41,619 nt of DNA, from positions 64,001 through 105,619 of the forward strand of contig NZ_JACJPV010000013.1 of assembly GCF_014696225.1 (NCBI RefSeq), read 5' to 3'. The notes under the pieces are model-generated. The model did no database searches. It had not been told where the DNA came from and saw only the letters and a list, made by a program, of their open reading frames with translations. The position numbers and the translations under genes were made by a program. Below, in pieces: positions 1 through 8,901 of this stretch; position 1 is the stretch's first letter; each line of letters starts with the position of its first letter. Origin of the DNA: Anabaena sp. FACHB-1237. Its GTDB lineage: Bacteria; Cyanobacteriota; Cyanobacteriia; Cyanobacteriales; Nostocaceae.

Positions 1-1271
1 ATGATACTAGTGTACAAGTTGATCAGGGAGAACCCAAACAAGTTAAGGCTTCTAACCGTTCTGGTGTGACTGTAAGAGTGTGGAATGAACAAAATACAAT
101 GGGTGTTACTAGTACCACAGATGTAGATCCTAAAGGATTAGAATTAGCCTTGAAAACAGCTTATGAAGCAAGTTTTTTTGGCGTGAAAGAAAACATTCCT
201 GATTTTAGTCCAGAAGCCACAATTCCCATTTCTTATCGGCCAAAAGAAAAGGCAATTCAAGCCCCAGTTTCTGAATTAATAGAAAAGTTACTATTAGCAG
301 AAAAAGAACTTTTAGCGGTTCATCCTGCTATCAAAAGCGTCCCTTATAACGGTTTAGCACAAAGAGATATTGATAGATTTTATCTCAATAGTGAAGGTGC
401 GTTAAGAACAGAATCTCATTCTGTAGCTTCGGTTTATTTATATAGCAAAACAGAAGAGGAAGGGAAAAAACCTCGCAGTGGGGGAGCATATCGAGTTAAG
501 GAAAGTGTAGCTGACTTAGATATTGCTGGTTGCATCAAAGAAACTGGTGAGAAAACTATCAGTCATTTGCATTATGAAAAAATTACCACTGGTAAATATC
601 CAGTAGTTTTTTCAGCAGAAGCATTTTTGAGTTTATTAGGAGCATTTTCTAATTTATTTAATGCCCAAAATATTCTCGATAATCAAAGTTTATCAAAAGC
701 TGAAGATATTGGTAAACAAATTGCTTCTCCTTTACTTTCTGTTTATGATGATGCTTTACATCCGGCCAATATTGGTGCAGAAAGTTTTGATGGTGAAGGT
801 ACACCAACTCGTCAAGTTAAGTTAATTGAAAATGGCATTTTAACTAGTTTCCTGCACAGTGCGGGAACTGCAAAAAGGTTTAATACTCAACCTACTGGTA
901 ATGCTAGTATTGGCGCGAAAGTGAGTGTAAGTCCTAATTTTTATCATGTTTTTGCCGCAGGTACTCCTGATAGCTTGCGTGGCGTAGCCATACAAGAATT
1001 AAGTTTAGAAACTGCGGAAAATGTGATTTTAATTGATGATTTACAAGCTCTTCATGCAGGAGTAAAATCTTTGCAAGGTTCGTTTTCTTTACCTTTTGAT
1101 GGTTGGTTAGTTAATAAAGGTGAGAAAGTGAGTATTGAGTCAGCAACGGTAGCAGGTGATTTTCTCGAGTTGTTGAAATCAATTGTTTATGTTGAGAAAG
1201 AAGTGGAATTAACACCAGGAGGAGTTTGTCCTAGAATTTGGGTAGGTGAACTTTCTATTACTGGAGATTAA
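1..1271 (+). CDS. pmbA: TldD/PmbA family protein (TldE/PmbA), 5' end outside window
   Basis: The reading frame is already open at base 3 and runs to the TAA at 1269-1271, so the true start lies upstream; the GTG at 66 is only the first internal start-like codon. About 420 residues of the usual 440-450 are present. The C-terminal half has the family signature (positions near 780-920: a glycine-rich stretch with SFDGEGTPT and a GNASIGAK segment). In this family TldE/PmbA pairs with TldD to form a heterodimeric metalloprotease acting on unfolded peptides and some modified peptide precursors. TldD carries the HExxxH zinc motif; this protein has none, which supports the TldE/PmbA assignment. No tldD is visible here; it may lie just upstream. 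A hairpin follows at 1279-1299. Confidence 0.9.
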   Translation, partial: DTSVQVDQGEPKQVKASNRSGVTVRVWNEQNTMGVTSTTDVDPKGLELALKTAYEASFFGVKENIPDFSPEATIPISYRPKEKAIQAPVSELIEKLLLAEKELLAVHPAIKSVPYNGLAQRDIDRFYLNSEGALRTESHSVASVYLYSKTEEEGKKPRSGGAYRVKESVADLDIAGCIKETGEKTISHLHYEKITTGKYPVVFSAEAFLSLLGAFSNLFNAQNILDNQSLSKAEDIGKQIASPLLSVYDDALHPANIGAESFDGEGTPTRQVKLIENGILTSFLHSAGTAKRFNTQPTGNASIGAKVSVSPNFYHVFAAGTPDSLRGVAIQELSLETAENVILIDDLQALHAGVKSLQGSFSLPFDGWLVNKGEKVSIESATVAGDFLELLKSIVYVEKEVELTPGGVCPRIWVGELSITGD

Positions 1272-1278
1272 GATGTAG

Positions 1279-1299
1279 GTTGGGTTGAATAAACCCAAC
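1279..1299. terminator. Hairpin after pmbA, possible terminator
   Basis: GTTGGGTT, a five-base loop and AACCCAAC form a perfect 8-bp stem seven bases after the pmbA stop. No clear T-run follows, so it may be a dispersed cyanobacterial hairpin rather than an efficient intrinsic terminator. Confidence 0.4.
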
Positions 1300-1359
1300 A
1301 TTAACTCAACACAATATAATATCATTTGAGAAAATTATTAAGTTTAATTAATACAAAAA

Positions 1360-2457
1360 ATGCTAGAAGTGAAAATTCTCAAAGAAATAGAAACTATATT
1401 TAGACAATTTGGATATGAAGGAGAAGATATATTTAATGCGATCGCTTATTTTTATGCTAATATTTTTAGTATTAAAATGTCTCAAAATCTGACCAAAATT
1501 ATCGAAAAAGGTGAGATAATATCACAGGTAGTATTAAAAGATCATATTAATCAACAAATAATTTCCCCAATAATTAATAATTATATTCAACCAGATAAGA
1601 GTGCTAATAATCTCACAGTTTTTTATCAATATTTTCTGGGTAAAAGATTCAGAGATATCACTGGTAAATTCTTCACACCCCACAAAATAGCTGCATCAAT
1701 GGTAAAAATGCTACCAATTAAACCTCATGCGTTAATTATAGATCCTACCTGTGGCTGTGGAACATTTTTACAACAAATTAGCAATTTATGGGAAAATATA
1801 CCTTGTCATTTAATAGCCAATGATGTAGATAATATGTTAGTTTGTTTAACAGAATTGATATTAAAAATTAATCATAAACATCAACAAAAATTTAAACCGG
1901 ATATATCTTTATCTTTATTTACTGAAAATATTTATAATTACCATGATAGTCCCCATCAACAAATAAAGTCTCTATATGGTAAAATAGATTATATTATAGC
2001 AAATCCACCATTTTCTTTACCAATCGAGAATTTTTCCTCCACTAGTGAATTATTTAAAGCAGGTTATAGAAATAGCGATGCTTTATTTATTGACTTAGCT
2101 TTTGAATTATTAAAACTTGATGGACGTTTAGTAACTCTTTTACCCCATTCTATTATATCAAATAAAGAATATGAGAAATTACGTCAAATCGTGGAAAAAA
2201 ATTGGTTATTAACTGCTATTATAACTTTGCCAGAAGGGGTTTTTCATACCACAGCTAATACCACAACTCGTGCTGATATTATTGTCTTAGATAAAAAAGG
2301 AGAAGAGTACAGAGATCAACAAACAAATAAACAAACTATTTTCGCTAATGTTTCTTCTATTGGAATACCTTTAAATAGTAAACAAAAAAATGTAGCAACT
2401 AATGATTTAGAAACTTTATTACAAAACCCTGATATTATCTCAACTCTTGGTATCTGA
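1360..2457 (+). CDS. Type I-like (HsdM-type) N6-adenine DNA methyltransferase
   Basis: A 365-residue protein with the gamma-class adenine methylase layout of HsdM: FTPHKIAASMV (about residue 106), SAM-binding motif I DPTCGCGTFL (about 128-137) and catalytic motif IV NPPF (about 215). These identify a methylase that modifies adenine in DNA. It is short for HsdM (usually about 500 residues), with a reduced N-terminal helical region and little after the catalytic domain. The next gene, a specificity-like subunit, begins 10 bases after the stop and a PD-(D/E)xK nuclease gene overlaps that one, so the three look like one operon. Sure of the methylase; the system type is inferred. Confidence 0.88.
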   Translation: MLEVKILKEIETIFRQFGYEGEDIFNAIAYFYANIFSIKMSQNLTKIIEKGEIISQVVLKDHINQQIISPIINNYIQPDKSANNLTVFYQYFLGKRFRDITGKFFTPHKIAASMVKMLPIKPHALIIDPTCGCGTFLQQISNLWENIPCHLIANDVDNMLVCLTELILKINHKHQQKFKPDISLSLFTENIYNYHDSPHQQIKSLYGKIDYIIANPPFSLPIENFSSTSELFKAGYRNSDALFIDLAFELLKLDGRLVTLLPHSIISNKEYEKLRQIVEKNWLLTAIITLPEGVFHTTANTTTRADIIVLDKKGEEYRDQQTNKQTIFANVSSIGIPLNSKQKNVATNDLETLLQNPDIISTLGI

Positions 2458-2467
2458 CTTTAACAAT

Positions 2468-3160
2468 ATGAGAAAAAACGGCTATACATTTTTTACCATC
2501 GTCAATTCCGCTAACCTAAAAACAGGTATTTGGAATCCCTATTCTTACAAAGACAATGAATTAGATAATAGTCTATCAGATTTTGTAACTATTGAAAAAA
2601 TTGCCAATAAAGGTAATATTAATTTATCTGATTTCGCACCTATTGAATATAAAAACATTCCCACAGGAGAACTTTTAACATTCTCTTTACAAGATAATTC
2701 TGTCCAAGAAGGAAAATATTATATAATTGGTGAACAAGTTTTACTTTTTGGAACAATGCGTGCCTATCTTGGCAATGTTTTAGTAACCCCAAAAGCAAAA
2801 TGGTTAGAAAAAGAAAGTCCTATATTTTACCCTATTAATTCAGAATTTGTGGAAATTATTCCTCATGATAAATTGCCCTATTTTTGGTGGAGTTATTTAA
2901 AATCAGCTGTATTTCTTCAGCAAATGCCAACAGGTAGTGGGGGCACTCGTCCCAGAGTAACTATAGACAATTTAAAACAAATACCTGTGAGTGTTCCTAC
3001 ACTAGAAGAACGTATTAAAATAAATAATTGTTTAATTCAACTTGCAGAACAATCTTGGCGGAACTATATTATTTGTAGAGATATAATCAAAACAAATCAT
3101 CAAAAAAATAATTTATTTAATAGTTCATTTGACAATAATTTTGAGAACCATTATGTCTGA
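2468..3160 (+). CDS. HsdS-like specificity subunit with a single target-recognition domain
   Basis: About 230 residues, roughly half of a normal HsdS (400-450), so only one target-recognition domain plus one conserved helix fits. The C-terminal part has the HsdS-like pattern: residues near 155-185 read GSGGTRPRVTIDNLKQIPVSVP, here split as GSGGTRPRVT and DNLKQIPVSVP, followed by LEERIKINNCL, the usual coiled-coil start. Such half subunits dimerise in known systems to recognise symmetric or bipartite sites. I chose the ATG at 2468; a TTG at 2447 overlapping the methylase stop is the alternative. No strong ribosome binding site decides this. Its last eight bases overlap the next gene, suggesting translational coupling. 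Confidence 0.75.
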   Translation: MRKNGYTFFTIVNSANLKTGIWNPYSYKDNELDNSLSDFVTIEKIANKGNINLSDFAPIEYKNIPTGELLTFSLQDNSVQEGKYYIIGEQVLLFGTMRAYLGNVLVTPKAKWLEKESPIFYPINSEFVEIIPHDKLPYFWWSYLKSAVFLQQMPTGSGGTRPRVTIDNLKQIPVSVPTLEERIKINNCLIQLAEQSWRNYIICRDIIKTNHQKNNLFNSSFDNNFENHYV

Positions 3161-3869
3161 TATTTCACAACAAGAAATCCAAATATTAAAAAATATTTTT
3201 ACTCCACTTATTGGTATAAAAATAGATTGGTTAACTATTCCTCAACAAGCATTACCAGGGTTTGAACCTAGTCAAATAGCTGTAATTGTCAACACACTGT
3301 TAGATGGTATTTTACCGCAAATTGAATTGATTTCTAGCGATATAGAAAATCAAGAAAAACTTAAAAATATTGGACTACAAAAATCACCAAGTATTATTGG
3401 AGAAAGAGAAAGCTATCCTGATTATATTCATCTTTCTGGCAAAAGAGTAGAGTTAAAAGGGTTGTTTGTAGATAACTTATCTCTCAAATTAAAACGGCCA
3501 CCAACACCTAGAGAACCATCTGCAAGACTAAAAGAAAATATCACTATAAATAATATTAATACAGAAAAAGATGTTTTATTAATTGTGGCTATTCAAATTC
3601 AGGAAGAAAATAGATTTTGTTCACCTTATATAGTTGATATTGAAGTTCTTTCAATGGTAGAATGTATTAAAGCTAGAGATAAAAGATTACAGGAAACTGG
3701 AGGTAAATGGATTGATGGCATTCCTGAAGTAGTCAGTACAGCAGGAAAGAAAAAATTAAAAATTGGTCAAAATTTAACAGATGCTGATTATGAAAAAGAT
3801 ACAAATTTTGGTAAACTAAAAAGAATACCATACCAGCCTTTACAAGATTTTTTATCTAAGTGGACATAA
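3153..3869 (+). CDS. Probable PD-(D/E)xK restriction endonuclease of the same operon
   Basis: The ATG at 3153 lies inside the end of the specificity gene (ATGTCTGA overlap), giving 238 residues. The key stretch, around residues 90-105, reads YPDYIHLSGKRVELKG: an aspartate in a PD pair, then ELK about ten residues later, which is the PD-(D/E)xK nuclease signature. A conserved-looking PREPSARLKE follows. I do not recognise a named enzyme. Position after a methylase and a specificity subunit makes it the likely cleavage partner. There is no HsdR-type helicase motor here, so the system would not be a classic type I enzyme. Function is inferred from motif plus context. Confidence 0.65.
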   Translation: MSDISQQEIQILKNIFTPLIGIKIDWLTIPQQALPGFEPSQIAVIVNTLLDGILPQIELISSDIENQEKLKNIGLQKSPSIIGERESYPDYIHLSGKRVELKGLFVDNLSLKLKRPPTPREPSARLKENITINNINTEKDVLLIVAIQIQEENRFCSPYIVDIEVLSMVECIKARDKRLQETGGKWIDGIPEVVSTAGKKKLKIGQNLTDADYEKDTNFGKLKRIPYQPLQDFLSKWT

Positions 3870-3897
3870 AACACTAAATTATCTTGAAGGTTTAGTT

Positions 3898-3951
3898 ATG
3901 AAAACTATCAACATGAGTAAAAATTTAGTTATTAGAGAGAAAAAATTATGA
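3898..3951 (+). CDS. Possible 17-residue upstream ORF (leader) overlapping the kinase start
   Basis: ATG at 3898, preceded at a good distance by GAAGG, opens a 17-codon frame (MKTINMSKNLVIREKKL) whose TGA at 3949-3951 overlaps the tandem ATGATG start of the next gene. This is the geometry of translational coupling. Short frames arise by chance in AT-rich DNA, so this is tentative. Confidence 0.25.
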   Translation: MKTINMSKNLVIREKKL

Positions 3952-4814
3952 TGTGGACAGAAATTGATAATCATATTAGCGAAGTTACTAACCAAAAATT
4001 TCAAAGTACCCAACATTTATCTGTCAGTGGTGGATGTATTAATCAAGGTTATGCTGTTAGCAATGGTAAACTAACTTACTTTGTGAAACTTAACCAAGCT
4101 ACTCAAGCAGATATGTTTTTAGCGGAAATGTTGGGTTTACAAACAATGTATAAAACCCAGAGTATTCGTGTTCCACAACCTTTATGTTGGGGAATTACAG
4201 GTAATTATAGTTATATTGTTTTGGAATGGTTAGAAATGACGGGAGCTAATCAACAATCCTGGCGAAAAATGGGACAAAATTTAGCAAAAATGCACCAAAA
4301 TATTAGTAATAAAGGTTTTGGTTGGGAAAGAAATAATACTATTGGTTCAACTCCACAAATTAATATTTGGCAGTCTAATTGGATAGATTTTTATGTTGAA
4401 TATCGTTTGGGTTATCAATTTCAATTAGCAAGAAGAAAGGGCGGTAATTTTCCTTTACAAGATAAATTATTAGCTACTATTCCTGAATTATTGAAAAATC
4501 ATGATGTCCAACCTGCTTTAGTTCATGGTGATTTGTGGGGAGGAAATGCGGGTTTTACTACTGATGGTGAACCTGTGATTTTTGACCCTGCAACTTATTT
4601 TGGTGATAGGGAAGTTGATATTGCTATGACGGAACTTTTTGGCGGTTTTCCTGCGGTTTTTTATGAAGGTTATCAGGAGGTTTTACCGTTAAATGAAGGA
4701 TATAAACAACGGAAAATTATTTATAATTTGTATCATATTTTGAATCATTTTAACTTGTTTGGTGGCAGTTATGCTACTCAAGCTAATCAGATGATTAAGA
4801 AAATTTTAGATTAA
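3948..4814 (+). CDS. Fructosamine/ketosamine-3-kinase family protein
   Basis: A 288-residue protein of the fructosamine-3-kinase family (aminoglycoside phosphotransferase fold). The catalytic loop HGDLWGGNAGF (about residues 193-203) supplies the aspartate and asparagine, and FDPATYFGDREVDIAM (about 212-227) supplies the metal-binding DPA and the family-specific DRE..DIAMTELFGGF. Family members phosphorylate sugar amines on glycated proteins or small molecules, marking them for spontaneous removal, in the cytoplasm. Length is normal for bacterial members. Two adjacent ATGs (3948 and 3951) could start it, and a 17-codon frame overlaps them. It is 78 bases downstream of the restriction operon and may be cotranscribed. 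Confidence 0.88.
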   Translation: MMWTEIDNHISEVTNQKFQSTQHLSVSGGCINQGYAVSNGKLTYFVKLNQATQADMFLAEMLGLQTMYKTQSIRVPQPLCWGITGNYSYIVLEWLEMTGANQQSWRKMGQNLAKMHQNISNKGFGWERNNTIGSTPQINIWQSNWIDFYVEYRLGYQFQLARRKGGNFPLQDKLLATIPELLKNHDVQPALVHGDLWGGNAGFTTDGEPVIFDPATYFGDREVDIAMTELFGGFPAVFYEGYQEVLPLNEGYKQRKIIYNLYHILNHFNLFGGSYATQANQMIKKILD

Positions 4815-4883
4815 GTAAGGTTTATGGTTTATAATAGAATCATCCTCAACATTCACCGTTTACCTGAAAATACTTAAAAAATC

Positions 4884-6230
4884 ATGTTAATCAGATTTAC
4901 AGTAGAAAATTTCTTATCTTTTAATCAAAGGATACACTTTAATATGATTGCTTCAGATGATACAAGTCATAGTCATCATATAGTTACAGATAATTCTGAA
5001 GAATCAATTAAATTATTAAGAACATCTATCATTTATGGTGCTAATGCTTCTGGCAAATCTAACTTAATTAAAGCTATGGAATTTGCCAGAGATTTTATTG
5101 TTGATGGGGTGGAAAAAAATAGAAATATTAATATTAATAATTTTAAATTAGATAAAACCTGTTATACAAAACCATCAAGATTTGAATTTGAATTTAAAAC
5201 TAACAATAAACAATATGCTTATGGTTTTATAGTGGATAAACACAAAATCCATGAAGAATGGTTATTTGAAATTGGTGTCAATATGGAAAATCCCATCTAT
5301 GAAAGAAGGGGAAAGGATTTTAATTTTCATAATTTTGCTCATGAGTTTTTTCTAAATCTTTCTGAATATCAAAAAAATGGTATTTGTTATGAAGCAAAAA
5401 ATACTAGAGAAAGTTTACTATTTTTAACTAACTCCCAAGAGCGTGAAATTGAAGATTTGCAGTTTTTAGAACCTATATATAAATGGTTTAGTGATGTTTT
5501 AACAATAATTTTTCCTAATTCTAAACCTTTGATATTACCTTTTTTTAGTCAACCAATTCAAGATTCTTTAAGTAAATTTTTAGCATCATTAGATTTAGGA
5601 ATTAAAAAAATTACCACCTCCACAATTGACTTAGAAGAATATCAAGAAATACCAGCAGAAGTTAAAGCAGAAATTAAAAAAGATTTTCCCTATCAAGAAG
5701 GTGAAATAAATGCAATATTCATACCTAAATTACAATCTATTATTTCTCAAGCAAAAGATGGAACAGATAATTTAACAGTTATGAATTTATCGCCAGTAAG
5801 ATTGGATAAAGAACATGGAGAAGTTGAATTTAACATTTCAGAAGAGTCAGATGGAACACAAAGACTTATAGATTTATTTCCTATGTTAATACATTTACAA
5901 AGAGGAAATGCTGTTTATATCATAGATGAAATTGAAAGAAGTTTACATTCATTACTGATGAAGAAAATATTTGATTACTTTTTAAATAATTCTCACAATA
6001 CAAACTTGAATAGTCAGTTAATTGCTACTACCCATGAAGTTTATTTATTAGATATTAAAGATACTTTTAGAAAAGATGAAATTTGGTTTGTGGAAAAAGA
6101 TAAATATGGACAATCTCTACTGTATTCTTTAGCTAATACAGATTTTGAAAATATAGATTTAACTGCTGGATATCTTAATGGTAGATTTGGAGCAATACCT
6201 TTAATTAAAGATTTATTAAACATTTATTAA
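4884..6230 (+). CDS. AAA ATPase of the AAA_15/21 type (RloA-like), partner of a broken RloB
   Basis: A 448-residue ABC/SMC-like ATPase. It starts with FTVENFLSFNQ, typical of this family, followed by Walker A GANASGKSNL (about residues 52-61), a signature-like ESDGTQRLIDL (about 322-332), Walker B AVYIIDEIERS (about 345-355) and the H-loop region ATTHEVYLLD (about 385). Such ATPases are paired with a Toprim-like or RloB partner in restriction-linked loci and resemble the AriA/AriB (PARIS) two-gene defence layout. The next gene is an RloB-like fragment 38 bases downstream, so the pair was probably a defence module. The ATPase itself looks intact. A TATAAT at 4830-4835 may be its -10. Substrate is unknown. 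Confidence 0.8.
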   Translation: MLIRFTVENFLSFNQRIHFNMIASDDTSHSHHIVTDNSEESIKLLRTSIIYGANASGKSNLIKAMEFARDFIVDGVEKNRNININNFKLDKTCYTKPSRFEFEFKTNNKQYAYGFIVDKHKIHEEWLFEIGVNMENPIYERRGKDFNFHNFAHEFFLNLSEYQKNGICYEAKNTRESLLFLTNSQEREIEDLQFLEPIYKWFSDVLTIIFPNSKPLILPFFSQPIQDSLSKFLASLDLGIKKITTSTIDLEEYQEIPAEVKAEIKKDFPYQEGEINAIFIPKLQSIISQAKDGTDNLTVMNLSPVRLDKEHGEVEFNISEESDGTQRLIDLFPMLIHLQRGNAVYIIDEIERSLHSLLMKKIFDYFLNNSHNTNLNSQLIATTHEVYLLDIKDTFRKDEIWFVEKDKYGQSLLYSLANTDFENIDLTAGYLNGRFGAIPLIKDLLNIY

Positions 6231-6268
6231 ACATTTAAAATCATTATCATAGAAAGAGGAAAAATAAA

Positions 6269-6732
6269 ATGGGTAGAGAAAGAAATACAGATTATCAAGG
6301 TAGAGCAAATTATATTGCTAGTAAATGCGGTAAAGATGGGAAATGGAAACTATATATAATAGCTGCTGAAGGAGATAAAACTGAATATAAATATTTTAAT
6401 GCCTTAACAACTAAATATGAAGAAGATTTTCACTCTAGTAATATTCATGTAGAATTTATAGATAGAGAAGAAGAAAAAGCTGGTAATTCAGTTTTAAGGA
6501 TCATATTCAGAATCAATATATCAAAAAAAGATCAACAGTTTGTAAAAAGTTATGGAATATCATTCATCAAAATCATAGGCAACCATCTTTTAGACAAATA
6601 ATTCAATACACATCAGAAGCAATTTTAAGAGCAAAAATAGTTGGTGAATTAAATATAAATGATCCCAATTATCCAGATTATCAAATTGGTACAGAAGTTT
6701 ATAAACTGCTCAAAAAATTGAGTCAGAATTGA
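6269..6732 (+). pseudogene. RloB-like gene, internally deleted and frameshifted
   Basis: A good ribosome binding site (GAGGA) precedes ATG 6269. The first 75 residues match the RloB start: YIIAAEGDKTEYKYFNAL is the characteristic E-G-x-x-TE-x-x-YF segment of the Toprim-like fold. After AGNS (about 6490) the frame becomes unlike the family and stops at 6601. A second frame, open from before 6541 to TGA 6730-6732, carries a plausible C-terminus ending IGTEVYKLLKKLSQN. The central part, which in RloB holds the acidic D-x-D and the NPCFE-W region, is missing. I read this as a deletion plus frameshift that removed the catalytic core. Confidence 0.7.
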
Positions 6733-6761
6733 ATAAAAATCACAATAGCTGCATCAATTTT

Positions 6762-8300
6762 TTATCTACTATCTCTAGTTAAACTAGGTATTAAATATTG
6801 TGTCAATGTAACAGCATCTACTCCTAATTCCGTTCTATTTTCTGCCGCTAATATTCCTGCTTGAGAATGCCACCATGAAGCAGTAGCTACTATCTCTTCT
6901 ATCGGTGTTTTATTGACTGTTTGCGCCAATATTCCTCCTAATAAACCTGTTAATACATCACCACTGCCTCCACGCGCTAAAGCTGGTGTACTTTCAGGGT
7001 TAATCCAAATTGTACCTTGAGAATTACCTATTGTGGTTCTTGCCCCTTTTAATAATATGATAGCGTTGCTTTCTTCGGCAGCAATTTCTACAGCTTTGAT
7101 TCTATCTTTGGGGTCAATATGAGGAAATAACCGCTTAAATTCTCCCGTATGAGGTGTTAGTATTGTGGGATATTCTCGTTGTCTTAAAGTGTTATTTGTC
7201 CCCAATTCTGCTAATATATTTAATGCATCAGCATCTAAAAGTAGAGGAGTTTGACTATTAATTATTTGTGAAATTATAGAGGTACAATCTTTAGTTAAAC
7301 CTGGTCCACAGGCTATAGCTGTAAAGTTATTTAAGTCGGTATTTTCTGGTAATTGTAAATGGGAAATTGCCCCGGTTTCTGTTTCTGGACAAGGGATAAC
7401 TAAAGCATCGGGAATGTGGGAAATAACCAGATTTTTTAATGATGCTGGTACTGCGATAGATAACATTCCTACACCACTGGCACGGGCGGCTAAAGCTGTT
7501 AAAATCGTTGTACCTGGATAGTGTTGAGAACCACAAATTAAGAGTAAATGTCCTTGTTTATATTTATGTGTAATTGGTGAACGATGGAGGGGTAGTTTTG
7601 ATAATGCTAATGTTGATGTAATGCGTTTTATTTTTGGTGTTTCTCCCATGACTGCATGAATATCATTAAGAGGAATATTAAAATCAATTAATTCAGCTTT
7701 GCCAATATATTCTAATGCTTGTTCTTGCAATATTCCCTGTTTCCATAAACCTAAACATAAGGTATATTTGGCTTTAATTGCTGTTCCGAGAATTTTTCCT
7801 GTATCTGTATGTATTCCAGAAGGAATATCAATACTAATAATGGGAATATTACTACTGTTGAAATAATCAATGATTGATGTTATGGGTTCGGTAATTTCTC
7901 TTTCTAAACCAAAGCCGAATAAACCATCTATTAAATAATCACAAGTTGGTATTTCTTCGATTTTTGTATAACAAGGAATGCCTAAATTTTTGGCATATTT
8001 TAAATGTTGGTTTGTGAGTTCCTTATGTTTAGTAAATGGTGTGTATATCCAAATTTTATGACCTTGAAAATATAGTTCTCGGGCAACTACTAAAGCGTCT
8101 CCTCCATTATGTCCTGAACCGACTAAAATGCCGATGGTTTGATGTGCAGGAATGATGGTTTTCAGATGCTGAAAAATTAGCAGGGCGACTTTTTCCATTA
8201 ATGCTGCTACGGGCATTCCTGCGGAAAATAGACGATTTTCTATATCGCGCATTTGGTCGGTTGTAACTACAATTTGCGAAATTTTTTCTAGTCTATTCAT
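6762..8300 (-). CDS. nnr: Bifunctional NAD(P)HX epimerase/dehydratase
   Basis: A 512-residue fusion. Residues 1-225 are the YjeF N-terminal epimerase, with GSGHNGGDALVVAR (about 62-75) and the DGLFGFGLERE segment. Residues 240-510 are the ribokinase-like ADP-dependent dehydratase, with GPGLTKD (about 335), LDADALN, LTPHTGEFKRL and GGSGDVLTGLLGG (about 440). The enzyme epimerises and dehydrates hydrated NAD(P)H back to usable cofactor. Length is normal for the bacterial fusion. It is convergent with the RloB remnant and divergent from mnmA across 601 bases. Confidence 0.95.
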   Translation of the reverse strand: MNRLEKISQIVVTTDQMRDIENRLFSAGMPVAALMEKVALLIFQHLKTIIPAHQTIGILVGSGHNGGDALVVARELYFQGHKIWIYTPFTKHKELTNQHLKYAKNLGIPCYTKIEEIPTCDYLIDGLFGFGLEREITEPITSIIDYFNSSNIPIISIDIPSGIHTDTGKILGTAIKAKYTLCLGLWKQGILQEQALEYIGKAELIDFNIPLNDIHAVMGETPKIKRITSTLALSKLPLHRSPITHKYKQGHLLLICGSQHYPGTTILTALAARASGVGMLSIAVPASLKNLVISHIPDALVIPCPETETGAISHLQLPENTDLNNFTAIACGPGLTKDCTSIISQIINSQTPLLLDADALNILAELGTNNTLRQREYPTILTPHTGEFKRLFPHIDPKDRIKAVEIAAEESNAIILLKGARTTIGNSQGTIWINPESTPALARGGSGDVLTGLLGGILAQTVNKTPIEEIVATASWWHSQAGILAAENRTELGVDAVTLTQYLIPSLTRDSR

Positions 8301-8371
8301 GATAATTAATGATCATTTTCTGTGATTATTGATATTTTAGAAATTGTGCGTTAAGCTGATGGCTGATATCT

Positions 8372-8595
8372 CAGAGGATGTTTGTAAAGTCTAAATTAAC
8401 ATAAAAATCAGCGATTGGAAATCGCGTCTACACAGGCAAAACCTGCCTACGCAGGTTAAAAATCCTTGGTTTTTCTTTAGTCCACGCAGGTGGTCACTGA
8501 GCCTGTCAAAGTGTGGACTTTGCCTGTATAGTAGCGATAGGGCAGCGTGGTGTAAGCCTTATGATATTCGCTCCATACTTTTAAAACATCCTCTG
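8372..8595. mobile_element. MITE-like element with inverted ends and 6-bp direct repeats
   Basis: A 224-bp non-coding element. The left end CAGAGGATGTTT (8372-8383) and right end AAACATCCTCTG (8584-8595) are perfect 12-bp inverted repeats that continue imperfectly to about 20 bp. ATATCT flanks both sides (8366-8371 and 8596-8601), consistent with a 6-bp target duplication. The interior has smaller hairpins (GCGATTGGAAATCGC; AACCTGCCTACGCAGGTT) but no reading frame. It fills most of the 601-base nnr-mnmA interval. Confidence 0.7.
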
Positions 8596-8835
8596 ATATC
8601 TGAAGGCTATTTACCATAGTAAATTCTGGCATCATTATAGCTTATTTTATGAATGTAATTATTCCATAATTGTGCTTGATTTGATTCTTCGTAAAATGGT
8701 TTGATTGTTATATGTGGTTTCTAAAGTTGGATTTTTAAATAAACTGTGGCATTATTAGCGATTTTTTGCAATGATTTACTAACAATGAATAGATATCATA
8801 TCTCTAATATTCCTTCCAATTTGCTCAATGTATGC

Positions 8836-8841
8836 TATAAT
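8836..8841 (+). promoter_or_regulatory. Candidate extended -10 promoter of mnmA
   Basis: TGCTATAAT (8833-8841) is a textbook extended -10 (TGnTATAAT), 60 bases before the mnmA ATG. The -35 position holds only a weak match (TTCCAA at 8814-8819), which is common for extended -10 promoters. Confidence 0.5.
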
Positions 8842-8901
8842 AGGCAGTCTGAGTAAATTTTGTTACCAATTATCAATCTGGCACTTTCAATAGTGTAAAT
8901 T

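Noticed and set aside
7327..7536. Small frame inside nnr
   Set aside because: A shadow of the clearly assigned nnr gene in another frame.
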